This document shows, one piece after another, positions 59,910 to 64,000 of a DNA stretch of 64,000 nt; the stretch's first letter is position 1; each line of letters begins with the position of its first letter. Location: the NCBI GenBank assembly GCA_018821715.1, contig JAHJLN010000344.1:24165-88164 (forward strand). Reading direction: 5' to 3'. The notes beneath the pieces are model-generated. The model saw only the letters and a list, made by a program, of their open reading frames with translations. It did no database searches and was not told the origin of the DNA. Source of the stretch: Pseudomonadota bacterium (GTDB lineage: Bacteria; Desulfobacterota; Desulfobacteria; Desulfobacterales; Desulfobacteraceae). The position numbers were made by a program, and so were the translations under genes.

Positions 59910-62900
59910 ATGAAACGCCTGATATTTTTGATTCTGTTTGTTTTATGGCCGGGGCGCCTGTTTGCGGCAGACATGGCTTTTATGGTATTGGACCAGAATT
60001 CATATATTGCCAATACGGCAGTTCAAACCCTTGGGCTTCCCCTTGATATAGCGGTCATCACCAGTAATGACGTGATAAAAAACCCTGACGCAGTCAAGGA
60101 TGAGGCCAGCCGGGCAAAGATTATTTTAGCAGATGTTATGGGCCGGGAGCTTGCTTCTTTTCTGACCGGACACTATGAGTTTGAATCAAAAACCATATAT
60201 GCACTTCGCAGCTCCCGGGATGACGACACTTTAAAGAAAAAGGGTTTTGTTTTTGACCCCCTGGTGGCGGAGTATTATCAGCATCTGTCTGTGAAAAACA
60301 TTCAAAACATGCTGCGCCTGATTGCACACCGCCACTTTGATAAAACCATCACCTATGCCCCGATAGTTAAACAACCTGGCCCGGGTCTTTACCACCCGGA
60401 TGCCAAAGGCATTTTCATTAATGCCAAAGACTATTTAAACTGGCAGAAAACCCGGCCCGGGTTTAATCCTGATTACCCCAGAATCGGCCTGCTCTTTTTT
60501 TCATCTTTTATGACCCAGGGCCAGAATGCTCCTGTGGATTATATGATCCGGCAACTGGAAAAAGAGGGGTTTAATGTCATGCCCTGTTTTGGCCGGGAGC
60601 AGGACATTTTAAAATCCATTCTTCTGGATGAGAAAGGTTCAGCACGGGTGGATATGGTTATTGCCTGGTCATTTAAATTCTATAATGCCTTGACCCCTGA
60701 ACTGGGAGAGCTTTTAAAAAAGCTTGATGTCCCAATCATCAGTGCTGTCAATCTTTATAAAGACACCATTGACCAGTGGCGTAAAAACCCTGTGGGCATT
60801 GACACCCTTGAAGTTGCCTGGTCCCTGGCCGTGCCTGAACTGTCCGGTCTTATCGAACCTATCGTGCTGTCAGGAAAAGAAAAAATACTTGACCCTGTAA
60901 CCCAAAAATCTGTTTTTATAAGCCAGCCTGTAAAAGAAAACATAGACCGGCTCATGCCAAGGCTTAAAAAATGGATCATACTCAAAAAAAAGCCCAACAA
61001 TGAGAAAAAGATTGCCATCCTGTTCTACAACCATCATCAGGGAAAACAGAATATCGGCGCCTCCTATCTCAATGTTTTTAAAAGTCTTGAAAACATTATG
61101 CATGCCCTTAAAACAGACGGCTACACCATGGGTTTGCCCCTTTGCGAAAAAGAAATAAAAGACCTGATTCTGACCTCGGCAAGAAATATCGGGTCATGGG
61201 CGCCGGGTGAACTTGATAAATTATTGTCTTCCGGCAAGGTGGTGAGACTGCCGGTTGAGACATACAAACACTGGTTTAAAGACCTGCCCCAGGATTTTCA
61301 GGACAAGGTAGTTAAACAGTGGGGGGGACCTGAAGAGCCCGGGATAATGATTCACAACAAGGATTTCATTATTCCGGCTGTTCAGGTTGAAAATATGATA
61401 CTGCTTCCCGAACCTACCCGTGGATGGGGGGATGATCCCATGAAACTGGATCATGACACCACCCTTTATCCCCACCACCAGTATCTGGCAGTTTACCTTT
61501 GGCTGTCAAAAATCTTTAAGGCAGATGCCATGATTCATCTGGGTACCCATTCCACCTATGAATGGACTCCCGGCAAGCAGGCCGGGCTTTCGCCCTCCTG
61601 CCCGCCGGAAATCCTTATCACAGATATCCCCAATATTTATCCTTATATCATGGATGATGTGGGTGAAGGCATCCAGGCCAAACGCCGGGGAAGAGGAGTG
61701 ATGATTTCCCATCTGACCCCCATTCTGAAAAAAGCAGACCTTCATGAAGAATACAGCCGTATGGCAGAATTGGCAAACGAGTATGACCGGGCCAGAGCCA
61801 GAGGAAGCATCACTGCAGAAGAAAAATTTAAGGAACTGATGATCCTTGCCCAAAAGACCGGTATTTTAAAAGATATCCAGGATTCAGATGAAGTCCAACC
61901 AGATAGAGTCCAACCAGATGAATTCCGGGATGAAACCGTCCAAAAACTTGGTCATTACCTTGAAGAAATTAAAGAGAACCTGATTCCTTTTGGCATGCAC
62001 ACCTTTGGCCGTTCACCTGATCCTGACCAAGCCAGTGAAATGGCAGAGGCTATTGTCAAATTCAATCCTGACCAGACAAAAAAAGATATTGCTGCCAGGC
62101 TTACAATGTCCGGGAGCAATGAAATCAACAGCCTTGTCAACGGACTGAACGGCAGGCATATCCCGTCCGGACCGGGAAATGATCCTGTCAGAAATCCTGA
62201 TGCGCTTCCCACAGGCTCAAATTTTTACGGGTTCAACCCGGGCAAAATACCTAGCCCGGCAGCCTGGGAACTTGGAAAAAAAGCAGCCCAACAGATCATT
62301 GACAACCATTTAATGAAAAAAAAGTCCTATCCCCGGAAAGTTGCCGTGGTCCTGTGGGCAGTTGAAACCCTTCGCAACGAAGGGGTCAATGAATCCACCA
62401 TCCTGTATCTGATCGGCATAAAACCCAAGTGGTCAAAAGCCGGAAAGGTGCTTGGCATTGACCTGATTCCCGCAACCCGACTTAACCGCCCGAGAATTGA
62501 TGTCATGATCAATGCTTCAGGCCTGTACCGGGATCTTTTCCCTGAAAAATTACAATTTCTGGACAAAGCGATCCGCCTGGCAGCTCGACAGACTGATGTT
62601 GAAAATTTGATCGCCAGGCATAACCAGCAAATAAAAACACAGCTCATCAAACAGGGCATGGACCCGCAAAAAGCTGCGGAGCTGTCACAATTTCGCGTTT
62701 TTTCAGAAACTCCAGGGTCATACGGAAACGGGATCTCTGAAATGGCCGCAGGTTCTTCCAAATGGGAGAATCCCGGCCAGGTGGTTGACGTGTTTGAAAA
62801 CCGGATGGGTTTTGCCTTTGGCGCAGACCAATGGGGCATCCCGGCAAAAGATCTGTTAAAAGAACAGCTTGTCAATGTTGATGTCACTGTTCATTCCAGG

Positions 62901-63824
62901 TCCTCCAATGTCTATGGCCTTTTGGACAATGATGACATGTTTCAATACCTTGGCGGTCTTTCCATGGCAGTACGCCATGAGTCCCGGAAAACCCCGGAAA
63001 CCCTGATCACCCAGCAACAGAAAAAAGGACAGGTCAATATAGAAGACATGGCAAAAACCCTGGGCCGTGAAATGCGTTCCCGGTATCTGAATTCCAAATG
63101 GATTGACGGCATGAAAAAAGAAGATTATGCCGGTGCCAAAGCAATGGCTGATTTTGTTGAACACCTGTGGGGCTGGAACATGACCACGCCTGAAAAGGTG
63201 GATGCAGCCAAGTGGCAGCAAACCTATGAAGTCTATGTCCAGGATAAATACGGTCTTGAACTGTACAAATTCTTTAAAAAAGCTTCTCCCTGGGCATTTC
63301 AGTCCATAACCGCCAGAATGCTTGAAACCAGCCGGAAAGGCTATTGGAAGCCTGACCGGAAAGTAATGGAAACTCTGGCAGCCCAATACGCCACAAGCGT
63401 AATTGAAAAAGGCGTTGCCTGCTGTGACCACATCTGCAACAATCCCATGCTTAACCAGATGGTAGTCTCCATCATTTCCATACCAGACGTCTTAAGCTCG
63501 GAACTGGTCGAAAAGTTCAAACTGGCAATTGAAAAAATGGCTGGCAAATCCATGGAAAAACAGGTCAAGGACCGGAAGAACCTGTTGAAAAAACTGGCCG
63601 AGCCTGTTTTAAAATCACCGGCACAGAAAACAAAACCCGATCAAAAGGATTTCTCTGAAAACAGTAAAGATACAGGCATTGTTGAAGGTTATAAAATGGA
63701 AAAAATCGACAAGCAAGATGAATCCACCCATATGACCTCATCCGGCATTGAATGGATGGCAGTCCTGGTCGTCCTGGCAGTTATCGGTCTTGCGGCCTAT
63801 GGCGCCGGACGAAAAGAAAAATAA
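59910..63824 (+). CDS. CobN-like chelatase with signal peptide and C-terminal TM anchor (predicted periplasmic)
   Basis: MKRLIFLILFVLWPGRLFAADM signal; AMIHLGTHSTYEWTPGKQAGLSPSCPPEILITDIPNIYPYIMDDVGEGIQAKRRGRGVMISHL; C-term SGIEWMAVLVVLAVIGLAAYGAGRKEK. Confidence 0.93.
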   Translation: MKRLIFLILFVLWPGRLFAADMAFMVLDQNSYIANTAVQTLGLPLDIAVITSNDVIKNPDAVKDEASRAKIILADVMGRELASFLTGHYEFESKTIYALRSSRDDDTLKKKGFVFDPLVAEYYQHLSVKNIQNMLRLIAHRHFDKTITYAPIVKQPGPGLYHPDAKGIFINAKDYLNWQKTRPGFNPDYPRIGLLFFSSFMTQGQNAPVDYMIRQLEKEGFNVMPCFGREQDILKSILLDEKGSARVDMVIAWSFKFYNALTPELGELLKKLDVPIISAVNLYKDTIDQWRKNPVGIDTLEVAWSLAVPELSGLIEPIVLSGKEKILDPVTQKSVFISQPVKENIDRLMPRLKKWIILKKKPNNEKKIAILFYNHHQGKQNIGASYLNVFKSLENIMHALKTDGYTMGLPLCEKEIKDLILTSARNIGSWAPGELDKLLSSGKVVRLPVETYKHWFKDLPQDFQDKVVKQWGGPEEPGIMIHNKDFIIPAVQVENMILLPEPTRGWGDDPMKLDHDTTLYPHHQYLAVYLWLSKIFKADAMIHLGTHSTYEWTPGKQAGLSPSCPPEILITDIPNIYPYIMDDVGEGIQAKRRGRGVMISHLTPILKKADLHEEYSRMAELANEYDRARARGSITAEEKFKELMILAQKTGILKDIQDSDEVQPDRVQPDEFRDETVQKLGHYLEEIKENLIPFGMHTFGRSPDPDQASEMAEAIVKFNPDQTKKDIAARLTMSGSNEINSLVNGLNGRHIPSGPGNDPVRNPDALPTGSNFYGFNPGKIPSPAAWELGKKAAQQIIDNHLMKKKSYPRKVAVVLWAVETLRNEGVNESTILYLIGIKPKWSKAGKVLGIDLIPATRLNRPRIDVMINASGLYRDLFPEKLQFLDKAIRLAARQTDVENLIARHNQQIKTQLIKQGMDPQKAAELSQFRVFSETPGSYGNGISEMAAGSSKWENPGQVVDVFENRMGFAFGADQWGIPAKDLLKEQLVNVDVTVHSRSSNVYGLLDNDDMFQYLGGLSMAVRHESRKTPETLITQQQKKGQVNIEDMAKTLGREMRSRYLNSKWIDGMKKEDYAGAKAMADFVEHLWGWNMTTPEKVDAAKWQQTYEVYVQDKYGLELYKFFKKASPWAFQSITARMLETSRKGYWKPDRKVMETLAAQYATSVIEKGVACCDHICNNPMLNQMVVSIISIPDVLSSELVEKFKLAIEKMAGKSMEKQVKDRKNLLKKLAEPVLKSPAQKTKPDQKDFSENSKDTGIVEGYKMEKIDKQDESTHMTSSGIEWMAVLVVLAVIGLAAYGAGRKEK

Positions 63825-64000
63825 AAAAAAGCCATGACTGCCAAGGCAAGCGGTATACAGGGGTTCTAAGCCCAAAACCGCGGAATTTCCTTTATTCTAT
63901 ATAAACAGATAGTTGGGCCGCGGGAGCATTTGAACAGAAAGTTCAGACCTCCTTACCTCTGGGAAGCTTTATGACACTTCGGTTCTATATCCATCAAACA

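Noticed and set aside
1-64000. CRISPR arrays, tRNA and rRNA genes
   Set aside because: No regularly spaced identical repeats, cloverleaf with CCA-type features or rRNA signatures recognised by eye; tRNAscan/minced not run.

Overview
The window is a Desulfobacteraceae-like (deltaproteobacterial) chromosomal segment; the taxon is inferred from gene content only. Main blocks: (1) ~1-4070 (-): gas-vesicle operon (gvpF/L, small basic protein, gvpN, two coiled-coil proteins, gvpA). Next to it is a NarL-type regulator divergent from a sensor kinase with a c-heme (CxxCH) DUF3365 sensor. (2) ~8.2-14.8 kb: small accessory genes and a tightly packed operon with a BglII-like nuclease, a probable sulfur-binding-domain HNH nuclease, an amphi-Trp protein, a NERD/Zn-ribbon protein and several unknown ORFs. 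(3) ~14.9-17.2 kb: small Cys-rich proteins and a DsrC/TusE paralog lacking both canonical cysteines. (4) ~17.6-28.8 kb: mobile/defence island with ParDE, serine recombinase, SIR2-STAND-TPR protein and a complete Tn3-family element with a DUF433/DUF5615 TA passenger. The Tn3 ends abut two different truncated genes and show no target duplication. (5) ~29.4-34.8 kb: selenium cluster with selD (in-frame UGA/Sec plus hairpin), DUF3343, YedF/TusA and YedE. (6) ~35.3-63.8 kb: ~28 kb metallo-tetrapyrrole/corrinoid locus. It holds two CobN-like proteins (one cytosolic, one predicted periplasmic and membrane-anchored), ChlI/ChlD-like AAA+ proteins, three TonB receptors, a TtpC-ExbB-ExbD-TonB-TPR energiser, a BtuFCD-like ABC importer, an ABC-2 exporter, and a cobalamin riboswitch driving receptor-DUF2162-MotA/TolQ-DUF2149-periplasmic CobN. 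The last module is the best candidate for an under-described system. All calls come from reading the sequence and supplied translations; no database search was run.
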